The position numbers were made by a program, and so were the translations under genes. Below the pieces are notes generated by a model. It was not told the DNA's origin, did not search any database, and worked only from the letters and a program-made list of their open reading frames with translations. Positions 1 through 8,552 of a stretch of DNA of 51,783 bases are shown one piece after another (the stretch's first letter is position 1; each line of letters begins with the position of its first letter). The DNA comes from Verrucomicrobiota bacterium (GTDB lineage: Bacteria; Verrucomicrobiota; Kiritimatiellia; JAHIZV01), in NCBI GenBank assembly GCA_018814445.1, contig JAHIZV010000131.1, positions 1-51,783 on the forward strand, given 5' to 3'.

Positions 1-761
1 CCCTTTTCATTGACAATGGCCAGGCGATCGCCGTCAGGATCCTGCGCGAAACCGATGTCGCATTTTTCCTTAATGACAACTTCCGCAAGTTTCGAGAGGT
101 TCTCCGGCAGGGGCTCCGGTTCCCGCTCAAAGGCTTTCGTTGGATCGTCATGAATAGTGACCACCTCGCAGCCGAACTGTTCTTCGAGGAAAGGGGCCGA
201 CAGGCCGCACCCGACGCCGTTGCAGCAGTCGACCGCCACTTTCAAACGCCTGGTCCGGATCGAGTCGGCGTCGATGTAGTCCATAATCCTGCGGAGATGC
301 GGTGTGAACGGATTCTTCCGGAACGATGCGCGGGCGATTGCCGACTCTTCCACCATCGTGAAGTCCTGCTGATGATAGATGTCGAAGAGTTCCTCGGCCC
401 TCATCTCACTGAGAAAGAGCCCGTTGCGATCGACAAACTTCAGCGCGTTCCATTGGGAGGGATTGTGGCTGGCGGTGATCGCAATCCCACCGAATGCGCC
501 GAGATGTTTTGTCAGCACCAGAAGGGTGGGGGTGGGGACGATGCCCGCGAGAACCGGCTTGCACCCGACGCTTTGAAGGCCGGCGATAACCGCATATTCA
601 ACCATCAGACCGGTCGATCTCGTGTCGCGGCCGACGACAACGGGTCCCTGACCTACAAAGGTTCCAAAAGCCTGAGCAAACGAAGCGGCAACCTGGGGGG
701 AGAACGAATCTCCAACGACTCCTCGAACCCCTGACACTCCAACTTTAAGAGCTTCTTTCAT
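1..761 (-). CDS. Phosphohexomutase (phosphoglucomutase/phosphomannomutase family), C-terminus cut by window edge
   Basis: Enzyme of the alpha-D-phosphohexomutase family, which interconverts sugar-1-phosphate and sugar-6-phosphate through a phosphoserine. The reading frame opens at an ATG at 761 (MKEALKVGVSGVRGVVGD) and runs off the left edge without a stop, so about 253 residues are visible. The family hallmarks are intact: the N-terminal GVRG loop, GRDTRSTG, the phosphoserine loop TASHNP near residue 103, and the metal-binding loop DPDGDR close to the window edge. It lies 67 bp downstream of a degenerate paralogue on the same strand, so the two are probably co-transcribed. Substrate (glucose, mannose or glucosamine phosphate) cannot be read from the visible part. 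A GH94-type phosphorylase nearby would supply a sugar-1-phosphate, which fits a phosphoglucomutase role (inference). Confidence 0.9.
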   Translation of the reverse strand, partial: MKEALKVGVSGVRGVVGDSFSPQVAASFAQAFGTFVGQGPVVVGRDTRSTGLMVEYAVIAGLQSVGCKPVLAGIVPTPTLLVLTKHLGAFGGIAITASHNPSQWNALKFVDRNGLFLSEMRAEELFDIYHQQDFTMVEESAIARASFRKNPFTPHLRRIMDYIDADSIRTRRLKVAVDCCNGVGCGLSAPFLEEQFGCEVVTIHDDPTKAFEREPEPLPENLSKLAEVVIKEKCDIGFAQDPDGDRLAIVNEK

Positions 762-828
762 GATGCTTTCCCCGGGATTCAGATCCGCCGCCCGAGCCTG
801 TCCACGGAAATCGAAATTAGCAAAGTTC

Positions 829-2184
829 TCATATCTCCCGCCGGATGACTCTCTTCAATTCGTCGGCGCGTTTTTCAGCTTTCGCTTTGCTGGTTGCTTC
901 CGAAATGATCCTCACGATCTGTTCTGTCTGAGAGATTCGCGCGTGAATCCATCCGTCTTCCCAATCGACTCGCACACCATCGGTCAGATCCACTTCTCCT
1001 TTCGTGGAAGGAGCCCATTCGCTTTGCAGGTATTCGACGGCCTTGTATCCGTCATGTGCGCCGCAGGGAACGGCTTTCTTCACGATGTGATAGCGGGGGA
1101 GCGCGTTGAGCAGTTCAGAAACGGTGCAGTTGTTCTCAGCCATGGCCTCCATAACAAGAGCCATCATCAGAAAGCCGTCAAATGCCTGGCTGAATTCGGG
1201 GCAGGCGACACTTCCGCAGCCTTCGCCGCCCAGAAGTCCGTCTTCGTCGGCGAGTGCGGCGATGATACTGGCCTGTCCGACTTTGGCTTTTACGAGAGAC
1301 GCTTTTTTCAAAGCCGTGATGTCGTCCATGGCACGCGTCGTGCAGCAGTTCGTCACAATCGTTCCGGTTTTCTTGCTGAGTATGTGGCTGGCGATAATCG
1401 CAAAAGTATATTCCTCGCTGGCCGGCTCGCCCGTTTCCGTCACGATGGACATGCGGCCCATGTCGCTGCTGAGAAGGAATCCGGCGTCTCCCTTCAGATG
1501 TTTGATGATCGATGCCATCTGAAGTGCGCTGCGGGGACGAGGCTCCGGTTCCCTCGCAAGATAACCGGAAGGTTCGGCGTTCATGGGAATCAGTGAAAAC
1601 CCGAAACGTCGGGCGAACGCTTTAAGATAACTGCAGCCCGCGCCTCCTACCGGATCGATAAGAATCCTGAGATCGGCATCCCGGATGCCGTCGGCGTTAA
1701 TATGTTTTTCCAACGCGGCGAGATACGGATCAAAGAAATCGAGCGCATGCGAGTGTCTGCCCATCTGGTCCCATGAGGCGAAGCGGAAATCGCCCGCGTG
1801 GAAGAGATCCATGACGGCTTCACCGCTGACGGACTCGAAGAGCGCTCCTTCCGAGTCGATGAGTGTGACCGCGTTCCATCCCATCCCGTTGTGGCCCCCT
1901 GAAATGGAGACGCCTCCGCGCGCTTTGTACGGTTTTACCGAGTACTGAAGAACCGGAGTGGGGCAGACCCCAAAATCGACCACGTCGCATCCTGCCGCAA
2001 GCAGGCTCGATAGCACTTCCGCATGAATCATGGGACTCGAGGAGCGCGTGTCGCGGCCCAGAAGAACAGTGCCCCCCTCAAGGAACGAGCCGAAGGCGCT
2101 TGCATAGTCCATAACCGTCTTCGGGGTGAGCGAATCACCGATGAAGCCGCGAATGCCGAAACTCGTAAGACGTAAGGTTTTCAT
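829..2184 (-). CDS. Degenerate phosphohexomutase paralogue (probable pseudoenzyme)
   Basis: A 451-residue protein with the full four-domain length of the phosphohexomutase family, a GIRG loop near residue 10 and GRDTRSSS at 43-50. The catalytic loops are rewritten. Where the intact neighbour has TASHNP this protein reads SGGHNG (95-100), so the phosphoserine is Gly. Where the neighbour has DPDGDR it reads SSDMGR (239-244), losing two of three metal-binding Asp. The C-terminal phosphate loop reads RISQTEQIVR instead of the usual RPSGTEP type. The frame is open and codon use looks like its neighbours, so this is not decay by frameshift. It is upstream of and probably co-transcribed with the intact mutase. 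I infer a regulatory or structural partner, or a sugar-phosphate sensor. Catalysis by the usual mechanism is not possible as written. Confidence 0.85.
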   Translation of the reverse strand: MKTLRLTSFGIRGFIGDSLTPKTVMDYASAFGSFLEGGTVLLGRDTRSSSPMIHAEVLSSLLAAGCDVVDFGVCPTPVLQYSVKPYKARGGVSISGGHNGMGWNAVTLIDSEGALFESVSGEAVMDLFHAGDFRFASWDQMGRHSHALDFFDPYLAALEKHINADGIRDADLRILIDPVGGAGCSYLKAFARRFGFSLIPMNAEPSGYLAREPEPRPRSALQMASIIKHLKGDAGFLLSSDMGRMSIVTETGEPASEEYTFAIIASHILSKKTGTIVTNCCTTRAMDDITALKKASLVKAKVGQASIIAALADEDGLLGGEGCGSVACPEFSQAFDGFLMMALVMEAMAENNCTVSELLNALPRYHIVKKAVPCGAHDGYKAVEYLQSEWAPSTKGEVDLTDGVRVDWEDGWIHARISQTEQIVRIISEATSKAKAEKRADELKRVIRREI

Positions 2185-2261
2185 CCATCCTCGCGAACTG
2201 CGGCAATAGTAGTTCTTTTCACTGTACTCGTCATGTTCCTTCAGCTTTGCTTATCTTTAAC

Positions 2262-2290
2262 TTGCTTGCAGGTGAGAGTATATATACTAT
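2262..2290 (+). promoter_or_regulatory. Candidate sigma70-type promoter for the phosphorylase gene
   Basis: In the 174-bp divergent gap between the mutase-like gene and the phosphorylase gene, TTGCTT (2262-2267) is followed after 17 bp by TACTAT (2285-2290), within an AT-rich tract TATATACTAT. A small dyad CTTCA-N5-TGAAG lies just downstream (about 2293-2307). The phosphorylase start at 2359 is preceded by a purine-rich GAAAGAGAGAGGAAGAAG ribosome-binding stretch. The promoter is a by-eye match only. Confidence 0.35.
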
Positions 2291-2358
2291 TACTTCATTG
2301 ATTGAAGCAATAAGTTTCTTGTGTTATTTCAGGCCTATCTGAAAGAGAGAGGAAGAAG

Positions 2359-4986
2359 ATGAAAGCAGGCCGGTTTGAAAGGAGACGTACGGACCGCCAT
2401 CAGCAGGTGAAATCGCTTCTTGAAGATGAGAAGCGAAAGAAGGCGGCTCATCTCGGCGCGGATACGTACTTTCTGGATGACGAGAGTATTCTGGCGCTAC
2501 CCAGACGAAAGGGAGACAGCCGCTATCCCTATGGCGCGGACGGCTTCAACTTCTGGGTGTATGCCTCGGGCGTCATGCACTGCAACGAGGGCCTGTTCTC
2601 AAGCTTTGTGCGTCCGGCGTTCGGCGAAGAGCCCAGGATCGCCTTCTTCGCCGGTCTTCCTCTGGAACAAGGCGGTTTCTTTCCGATACCTCTCACTTGT
2701 GTGCCCCAGACAGGCATGTCCCCTCCGTCTGCCGTGAATCGCTTCACTGTTTTTGAGAAGATCTCCGCCTGTTTCTTCTGTGAGACGCCGGAGCTTCAGT
2801 TCTGTTTGCGCGTTCACGTTTCACCAGACAAGAGCATCGTATTCTCACTTCTGAGCGCTAACGTTTCTGACCGGGAGCAGTTGTTCTACCAGTCTTCCTT
2901 CCTGAATCCGTTTATGCGCAATCAGTTCTATGAGAGTTCCGAGGACAACTGGTTCAAGGAAGTGCGCCTTGAGCAGAATATCAGTAAGAGCGGCTCCGGA
3001 CTCCGCCCGTTCGTGGTGACGACTCATGAGGATAAGAACCGCCACACGTCATTCACAAACAGGGGATGGCTTCACCGCGGTCTGAATCTGTCAGAGGGAA
3101 GTGACATTGTCTCATGTGCAGAGACCACTTCTCGTTTGGACTACGTCGGGACTTCTGTCGGCGGTCTGCATTCCGCCGAGTCACTAAGGGAAGGAGCCTT
3201 CGCTTCCGGCGGGCAGCCAGTCTGCACGTTCACAGATTCAGGAGTCATGGCAGACATCCTCCTCCTGCGTCTTGCGCCCGGTGGTTTCGCCCGCCAGGAC
3301 CTGGTATTCGAAAGCCGTGAACATATTGCTGACGAGGGTCCGAAGATGTCCGCGTCGCTTTCCGCCGACGATTTGGACGACCAGCTTGAGCTGCTTGAAA
3401 AAAAGGAAGATGTCGCCGGAGGACATTTCTCCATCGCAGTCCACACAAGCCGCGTTCCCGAACTGAAAGCGGCCGTTTTCAACGGATTCTTCGGACAGTT
3501 GAAGAAACAGGTCGAGTTCTGCTCGGTCCTGAAAGGTTACGTGCAGCTATCGGCGAATTCGCTTATCGGGATACGCGACGTGTTCCAGTCGCTTGAGGCC
3601 TACCTGTATTGGGCGCCGGACAAGGCGAGGGCGAAGATGCTGGAGGCACTGGATTTCACGGCGCCGGACGGCAGGTGTTTTCGTCAATACTCGCTGCCGA
3701 CTGCGGCGGGGCAAACGGGGCGCATGGATCTCCGGCCCTTTATTGATCAGGGCGTATGGGTCGTCTCCTGCATCTGGCACTACCTGCGCGTGACGGGTGA
3801 TTGGGCGTTTCTGCACGAAGAATGCGGATACCATGCGATCGTTGACGAGTCGGCCGGCGTTGTTGCGAAGACGGCGCAGCGGGACACCGTGATGCAACAC
3901 ATGATCCGAATAACGGACTATCTGATCGAGAATCGTGACCACGAAAACACCAGGTGTGTCCTGGCTCTTTATGGCGACTGGAATGACGCACTGGACGGCC
4001 TGGGCATTTCCCGTGACGGGTCGCGAGAGTTCGGAACAGGTGTGAGCGTGATGGCGTCTCTGCAGGTATTCCAGAACACGCAGGAGATGATCGAACTCCT
4101 GAAGCACGTCGATGAAGAAGAGTTCTCCGATAAGATAGCGGGGTATCGTCAAGCCGGGGAGGAAATCAAGCGGGGGTTGATTGAACACGCTGTTGTGGAG
4201 CGCGATGGCCGGAAGCGCATCGTCCACGGATGGGGAGACAAGCGGTCATACTATGTCGGGAGTTTTGAAGACAGCGATGGAAAGAGCCGCGATGGGCTGA
4301 CCTCGAATGCATTCTGGGTGCTCTCGGGGCTCCTCGATTTCACACCCGAAATGAAGGAGACCATTCTCGAATCATTCAAGAGGCTGGACTCCAGGTATGG
4401 ATTGAAGACATTCGAGCCGTACTTCGCACGAGGAACGCCGGGTGTCGGGAGAATACCCAACCTGCCCGCCGGCACGGCGGAGAACGCTGCGGCCTATATT
4501 CACGCAACTGCTTTCGGCATTGCCGCTCTGTTTCAGATGGATCATCCGAAGGAGGCGTGGGAACAACTCGTGAAGATCCTGCCTTTCACGCCGATCCACA
4601 AAGAGCTGACTCATTCGCCTTTCGTGATGCCCAATTCATACTGTGAGAATGCCGATCTGCATATCGATGGCGAAAGCATGAACGACTGGCAGACGGGCAG
4701 CGCCAACACCGTGATGAAACTGTTCATCCGATATGTGTTCGGACTTAATATGCAAGCTGACGGCGCGTGGATCGAACCCGCGGCATGGTGTCCGTTCAGA
4801 CGATTCAGTGTCGAAATTGCTGTCCGTGGCTCCGTGCTTCGACTTTCCTATGCGGACGAAGGTGCGGGACAGCGACATTTCATGGTGAATGGTGAGGTTC
4901 GCGAAGAGGGTTTGAGAGAACGGGCGCTGTGGATCGGCGCTGATGAACTGTGCAACGGAGAACTTAGTGTTACGATTACGGATTGA
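2359..4986 (+). CDS. GH94-type glycoside phosphorylase (cellobiose/chitobiose phosphorylase-like)
   Basis: Large cytoplasmic protein (875 aa, no signal peptide) with the layout of family GH94 inverting phosphorylases, which split a beta-glucoside with phosphate to give a sugar-1-phosphate. The first half holds the beta-sandwich-like region (DGFNFWVYASGVMHCNEG near residue 60). The second half is an (alpha/alpha)6 barrel with IDQGVWVVSCIWHYLRVTGDW and the general-acid segment LYGDWNDALDG near residue 540, matching the family DWND catalytic motif. A C-terminal GESMNDWQTGSANT segment corresponds to the conserved phosphate-binding region. The substrate is not predictable by eye, and the N-terminus is divergent from cellobiose phosphorylase. 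It is followed by manA and faces a phosphohexomutase operon, a sensible route from sugar-1-P to sugar-6-P (inference). Confidence 0.75.
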   Translation: MKAGRFERRRTDRHQQVKSLLEDEKRKKAAHLGADTYFLDDESILALPRRKGDSRYPYGADGFNFWVYASGVMHCNEGLFSSFVRPAFGEEPRIAFFAGLPLEQGGFFPIPLTCVPQTGMSPPSAVNRFTVFEKISACFFCETPELQFCLRVHVSPDKSIVFSLLSANVSDREQLFYQSSFLNPFMRNQFYESSEDNWFKEVRLEQNISKSGSGLRPFVVTTHEDKNRHTSFTNRGWLHRGLNLSEGSDIVSCAETTSRLDYVGTSVGGLHSAESLREGAFASGGQPVCTFTDSGVMADILLLRLAPGGFARQDLVFESREHIADEGPKMSASLSADDLDDQLELLEKKEDVAGGHFSIAVHTSRVPELKAAVFNGFFGQLKKQVEFCSVLKGYVQLSANSLIGIRDVFQSLEAYLYWAPDKARAKMLEALDFTAPDGRCFRQYSLPTAAGQTGRMDLRPFIDQGVWVVSCIWHYLRVTGDWAFLHEECGYHAIVDESAGVVAKTAQRDTVMQHMIRITDYLIENRDHENTRCVLALYGDWNDALDGLGISRDGSREFGTGVSVMASLQVFQNTQEMIELLKHVDEEEFSDKIAGYRQAGEEIKRGLIEHAVVERDGRKRIVHGWGDKRSYYVGSFEDSDGKSRDGLTSNAFWVLSGLLDFTPEMKETILESFKRLDSRYGLKTFEPYFARGTPGVGRIPNLPAGTAENAAAYIHATAFGIAALFQMDHPKEAWEQLVKILPFTPIHKELTHSPFVMPNSYCENADLHIDGESMNDWQTGSANTVMKLFIRYVFGLNMQADGAWIEPAAWCPFRRFSVEIAVRGSVLRLSYADEGAGQRHFMVNGEVREEGLRERALWIGADELCNGELSVTITD

Positions 4987-5054
4987 TTGATGCTTGTCCC
5001 TGTGTCCGGCGGCGTAATAGGCTTTCGCAGGGCTGTGCGAATATCGAGGTGACT

Positions 5055-6029
5055 ATGTCAGAGACGCTTTATCCCCTGATACTTAAACCCGCCTACAAGG
5101 ACTATCTGTGGGGTGGAGACAAGATTATCCGCTATTTCAAAAGAGATGAGCCTCCCGGAGTGTATGCCGAATCCTGGGAAGTCTCCGACCGGCCCGAAGG
5201 GCCAAGCGTCGCGGCCAACGGTCCGTTTGCCGGAAAAACACTTTCAGAGATCGCGGAAGGACGCGCCGCGGAGTTGTTCGGCAACCGTTCCACAGGCGGG
5301 AAGTTTCCCCTTCTTATCAAGCTGATCGACGCGAAGCAGAAGCTCAGTGTTCAGGTCCACCCCGACGATGAATCGGCGGCCCGATACGGAGGCGAGGCGA
5401 AGACGGAAATGTGGTATGTGCTCGACGCCGAGCCCGGCGCCTATGTGTATGCCGGCCTCAAAGAGGGTGTCGACAGGGACGTCTTCAGCAAGGCGATCGA
5501 AGAAGACACGTTCGAAGACGTGCTCGTGAAAATACCCGTCGGGAAGGGCGATGCCGTATTCATGCGCGGCGGGAGGGTGCATGCGATCGGCGAGGGATGC
5601 CTTCTGCTTGAGGTTCAGCAGAATTCCAACACCACGTATCGCATCTATGACTGGGGACGGTTCGGCTCCGATGGAAAATCGCGGCAAATGCACATCGACG
5701 AGGCCCTTCAGGTTATTCACTGGGACGATACGGAGAGTGCCCGTGTTACGGAAAGTCCTGTTGCGGAGCGCGGGGAAAGCCGCTTGACCGAGGTCCTCAC
5801 GACTCCCTACTTCAGACTTGAACGACTGGACCTTCACGGTGAATGGGAGGATGAATGTGATGGATCAACTTTCCATGTTCTGTTTGTAGCCGAGGGAGAG
5901 GTCAGGCTTAAAGCGGGTCAGTTCGACGAGACTATTGCAGCAGGGACCTCGTGTTTGCTGCCGTCCGTTCTTGGCGACTACAGCGGGGCGTCCGCGGGAG
6001 CGGTTCTCCTTCGGGTAAGCCTTCCGTAG
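5055..6029 (+). CDS. manA: Mannose-6-phosphate isomerase, type I (cupin)
   Basis: Zinc-dependent isomerase converting mannose-6-phosphate to fructose-6-phosphate. The 324-residue length matches the short bacterial type I form. Metal ligands and motifs are visible: QVHPDDE near residue 97, the TEMWYVLD stretch, GRVHAIGEG near 177 and the signature LEVQQNSNTTYRIYDWGR. I chose the ATG at 5055 because GAGGTGACT lies directly upstream and MSETLYPLILKPAYKDYLWGG is the usual N-terminus. An in-frame TTG at 4983 that overlaps the previous stop would add 24 residues without homology. It follows the phosphorylase gene closely on the same strand and is probably in its operon. Its 3' end converges on the sugar kinase gene with a 22-bp gap and no evident terminator. 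Confidence 0.93.
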   Translation: MSETLYPLILKPAYKDYLWGGDKIIRYFKRDEPPGVYAESWEVSDRPEGPSVAANGPFAGKTLSEIAEGRAAELFGNRSTGGKFPLLIKLIDAKQKLSVQVHPDDESAARYGGEAKTEMWYVLDAEPGAYVYAGLKEGVDRDVFSKAIEEDTFEDVLVKIPVGKGDAVFMRGGRVHAIGEGCLLLEVQQNSNTTYRIYDWGRFGSDGKSRQMHIDEALQVIHWDDTESARVTESPVAERGESRLTEVLTTPYFRLERLDLHGEWEDECDGSTFHVLFVAEGEVRLKAGQFDETIAAGTSCLLPSVLGDYSGASAGAVLLRVSLP

Positions 6030-6051
6030 GTTCGGCAGTCCGTGCCACATC

Positions 6052-7011
6052 TCATGACGCACTGATGGCCACGGCCAGTGCGCTCAACTCCCCGATCTGC
6101 GGCCCGAGAGAGGATGCTTCAATCGCACAGCACTCTACGTTGTGAGACCAGGCGTACTTTCCTATCCTTTCCCTCAGGGGGGACAGCAGAAAGTCGCCCG
6201 TGTGAATGGCGATAGTGCCGAGTATGAGCGCGGACGGGTTGAACATCATCAATATGGTGCCCAGCCCCTGTGCCAGTCTTTCAAGATACTCATCCCATTT
6301 CTCAAGTGCGTATGGGTCGCCTTCCTGAGCGGCGAGCGTGAAGGTCCGGAAGTCGATTTTCGAGGGGTCGTTGCCTGCGTGATCAAGAATGGTCGTTTTC
6401 ACGTTCTGGCTCACGATCTCTTTTCTCAACCTGTCGGCGACATTTTTCCCGCCGCAGAAGAGTTCAAAACAGCCGCGCTGGCCGCAGGGACATGGCGGCC
6501 CGTTTGCGTCGAGGACGTGATGGCCCACTTCGCCGCCGAGGTCTTCAGCTCCCTGAACGAGCGTGCCTCCGGAGATGATGCCTGCTCCCACACCAGTGCT
6601 CATTGTGATGTAAACGATATCCTTCACGTCTTTGTGAGCGCCGAAGAATGACTCCGCAAGAACGGCCGCGTTCGCGTCGTTGTTCATGTGGACAGGTCGA
6701 TTAAGTTTTCCGGCGAACATGGCGGGGAGGGGTACGTCAACCCATCCCGGCATATTGGGCGGAGAGAGGAGCAGTCCCCGTCTGACGGAGAGCGGGCCCG
6801 GCGCGGAAATGCCGACATGAGGGATGTCGCTCAATTGCAGGCCGGATTCCTGAAGTATGTCATTGACGAGTTCGACGGTTCGCAAGACCAGCGATTCGGG
6901 GCCTTCAGCGGCCCTGGCCGGCATCCGGCGGGAGGCCGTGAGATTCCCTCGCTCGTCGCCCAGGCAGACAGCGACTTTCGTTCCTCCAATGTCTATTCCC
7001 AGTAGATGCAC
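6052..7011 (-). CDS. ROK-family sugar kinase (glucokinase-like)
   Basis: ATP-dependent hexose kinase of the ROK family, 319 aa. The N-terminus LLGIDIGGTKVAV is the phosphate-binding loop (DxGGTK). Residues about 140-190 hold GVGAGIISGG, the GEVGHHVLD element with a catalytic His, and the zinc-binding CPCGQRGCFE motif. There is no N-terminal helix-turn-helix, so it is a kinase rather than a NagC/XylR-type repressor. Glucokinase is the likeliest activity in this carbohydrate cluster, but fructose, N-acetylglucosamine or mannose kinases have the same motifs. It is transcribed toward manA and diverges from tolQ. Confidence 0.88.
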   Translation of the reverse strand: MHLLGIDIGGTKVAVCLGDERGNLTASRRMPARAAEGPESLVLRTVELVNDILQESGLQLSDIPHVGISAPGPLSVRRGLLLSPPNMPGWVDVPLPAMFAGKLNRPVHMNNDANAAVLAESFFGAHKDVKDIVYITMSTGVGAGIISGGTLVQGAEDLGGEVGHHVLDANGPPCPCGQRGCFELFCGGKNVADRLRKEIVSQNVKTTILDHAGNDPSKIDFRTFTLAAQEGDPYALEKWDEYLERLAQGLGTILMMFNPSALILGTIAIHTGDFLLSPLRERIGKYAWSHNVECCAIEASSLGPQIGELSALAVAISAS

Positions 7012-7078
7012 AGGGAAAACTTAGAACGAAACGGAAATCCCGGCAACGTTCAACTTCCGTCACCCGAAACCTGTCGCA

Positions 7079-7105
7079 TTGACCCTGTGCTGCTCCTCCT
7101 ATAAT
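7079..7105 (+). promoter_or_regulatory. Candidate sigma70-type promoter for tolQ
   Basis: TTGACC (7079-7084) and a perfect TATAAT (7100-7105), separated by 15 bp, lie about 43 bp before the tolQ start. The spacing is shorter than ideal. The TTG of the -35 box could be misread as a tolQ start codon. Confidence 0.5.
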
Positions 7106-7147
7106 GTACGAAACGACACTTGGAATTTTAACACGAGGGAATCAGAC

Positions 7148-7891
7148 GTGGAAACATGGGTTTTGTCCTCTTTGCCGGTTGCGGACGTAATGTTCGCCTT
7201 TGCCGAGTCGAACCTGACCGGAAAGGTTATCGTCGGTATTCTTTTTGTCGGGTCTATCTACGCGTGGTCCGTGATGGTCACCAAGTTCACTGATCTCCGC
7301 CGCGCCAGAATCATGTCCCGTCGTTTCCTGTATGCGTTTCGCAAGGAATCCCATCCGATTGCACTCTACCTGAAACGGCAGAAGTTTCACGGCAGCCCGC
7401 TATACGCCGTTTACGAGAACTGCTGTCTCGCCGTCGGCGGAGAGTTGGAGGCGCGGGGTGTCGATCCGGAGGAGCTCTTCATGGGAGGGGTGGGAGCCCC
7501 GGTTCAGAAGCTGAACCAGTACCAGTTGGAAGCTGTGCGGAATGCTTCCGAGCGCACCGTGGCCGACCAGGCTCTACTGCTGGAGGGCAACATGGGCATT
7601 CTCGCGACCGCGGTCAGTGCAAGCCCGTTTCTCGGTCTTCTTGGCACCGTCTGGGGGGTGATGGATGCGTTTGGAGGAATGGCGGTCAAAGGGTCTGCCA
7701 CACTTTCCGCCGTCGCTCCGGGTATCGCCGGCGCTCTTCTGACGACCGTCGTAGGTCTTCTCGTGGCCCTTCCTTCCGCCATCGGCTACAACCTGTTGAC
7801 TAATCGCATCCGTGAACTTCACGTTCAGATGGACAACTTCGCGCAGGAGTTTGTCGCTGAAGTGCAGCGCGCGTTTCTCCACGAGGAGTAG
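7148..7891 (+). CDS. tolQ: TolQ / MotA-ExbB family proton channel subunit
   Basis: Inner-membrane subunit that with TolR forms the proton channel powering TolA and the Tol-Pal envelope machine. It has the classic three-helix layout: TM1 at about residues 20-40 (GKVIVGILFVGSIYAWSVMV), a cytoplasmic domain, then the signature TM2-TM3 region SPFLGLLGTVWGVMDAF and APGIAGALLTTVVGLLVALPSAIGYNLL. I chose the GTG at 7148 (METWVLSS, 247 aa) because GAGG sits upstream and the longer frame from TTG 7079 begins inside the predicted -35 box. It is the first gene of tolQ-tolR-tolA, with a 9-bp gap to tolR. ExbB is the alternative name, but the tolA/tolB/pal context favours TolQ. Confidence 0.92.
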   Translation: METWVLSSLPVADVMFAFAESNLTGKVIVGILFVGSIYAWSVMVTKFTDLRRARIMSRRFLYAFRKESHPIALYLKRQKFHGSPLYAVYENCCLAVGGELEARGVDPEELFMGGVGAPVQKLNQYQLEAVRNASERTVADQALLLEGNMGILATAVSASPFLGLLGTVWGVMDAFGGMAVKGSATLSAVAPGIAGALLTTVVGLLVALPSAIGYNLLTNRIRELHVQMDNFAQEFVAEVQRAFLHEE

Positions 7892-7900
7892 GGAGGAAAC

Positions 7901-8311
7901 GTGGCCAGAAAGAAGCCCCTAAGCACACTTCGCGAAATCAGCGAGATCAACATGACCCCGCTGATGGATCTGACGTTTATTCTTCTGATCACCTTCATCA
8001 TCACCTTTCCGCTGATCGAGCAGGGCATACCCGTCAGTCTTCCCAAGGGGGAGGCGGAGGAGTTGGATCCGGAGGAAACGAGGACGATCACGATGGATGT
8101 GCAGGGCCGCCTCTATCTTGATGACGTGCCGATTTCCAAAGAGGAACTGAATCTCGAGATGAAGACGCTGAGCGTGGCGGTTCCGGACATTACCATATTC
8201 GTGCGGGCCGATGAGAAGCTGCAGTATGGCGGTGTAGTCGAGATCATGCGGATTCTGCATGACGCGCAAATCACGCGCATGGCCCTGGTGACGGAGTCGG
8301 AGAAGCAGTGA
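7901..8311 (+). CDS. tolR: TolR / ExbD family protein
   Basis: Partner of TolQ, 136 aa, anchored by one N-terminal helix with a periplasmic domain. The membrane segment INMTPLMDLTFILLITFIITFPL (residues about 15-38) carries the conserved proton-relaying Asp (PLMDLTF). The tail LPKGEAEELDPEETRTITMDVQGRLYLDD is a typical ExbD/TolR periplasmic domain. It starts with GTG at 7901, preceded by GGAGG. It follows tolQ directly. Its stop is the last coding signal before a 240-bp repeat-filled gap that separates it from tolA. Confidence 0.92.
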   Translation: MARKKPLSTLREISEINMTPLMDLTFILLITFIITFPLIEQGIPVSLPKGEAEELDPEETRTITMDVQGRLYLDDVPISKEELNLEMKTLSVAVPDITIFVRADEKLQYGGVVEIMRILHDAQITRMALVTESEKQ

Positions 8312-8322
8312 TGAGAGCAGAG

Positions 8323-8536
8323 GATGCCGGATCCAGGATGCCGGATCCCGGATGCCGGGAAGGTGTCATCGCGAGATCAGTCCGTGCAATATGGCAGATG
8401 CGCGCGGAGGCGAAGCGATCCAGTGTTCATGAGGACTGGATTGCTTCACATCCAACCAGCAATATCTCGTCGGCGTACTCAGTTCGCAATGACGCCCCTC
8501 CCATCCGGTATCCGGTATCCGGTACCCGGCATCGGG
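8323..8536. repeat. Nested palindromic element between tolR and tolA
   Basis: The gap has three nested layers. The outermost are tandem GGATGCCGGATCC-type units (8323-8359), answered by inverted CCGGTATCCGGTACCCGGCATC units (8502-8532). Inside them GTCATCGCGAG (8365-8375) is matched inversely by TTCGCAATGAC (8483-8492 region). The core is a hairpin with GAAGCGATCCAGT (8412-8424) pairing ACTGGATTGCTTC (8435-8447), one wobble and a 10-nt loop. The inner element resembles the dispersed GTCATTGCGAG...GAAGCAATCC palindromes found in many bacterial genomes. Short open frames across it are by-products of the repeat. Confidence 0.75.
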
Positions 8537-8552
8537 TTCATAAGGGGGCGGC

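Noticed and set aside
150-734. Plus-strand open frame of 194 codons near the left edge
   Set aside because: It is antisense to the phosphohexomutase that carries TASHNP and DPDGDR.
7079-7147. A longer tolQ start at TTG 7079
   Set aside because: The TTG is part of the predicted -35 box and the added residues match nothing; the GTG at 7148 has a ribosome-binding site.
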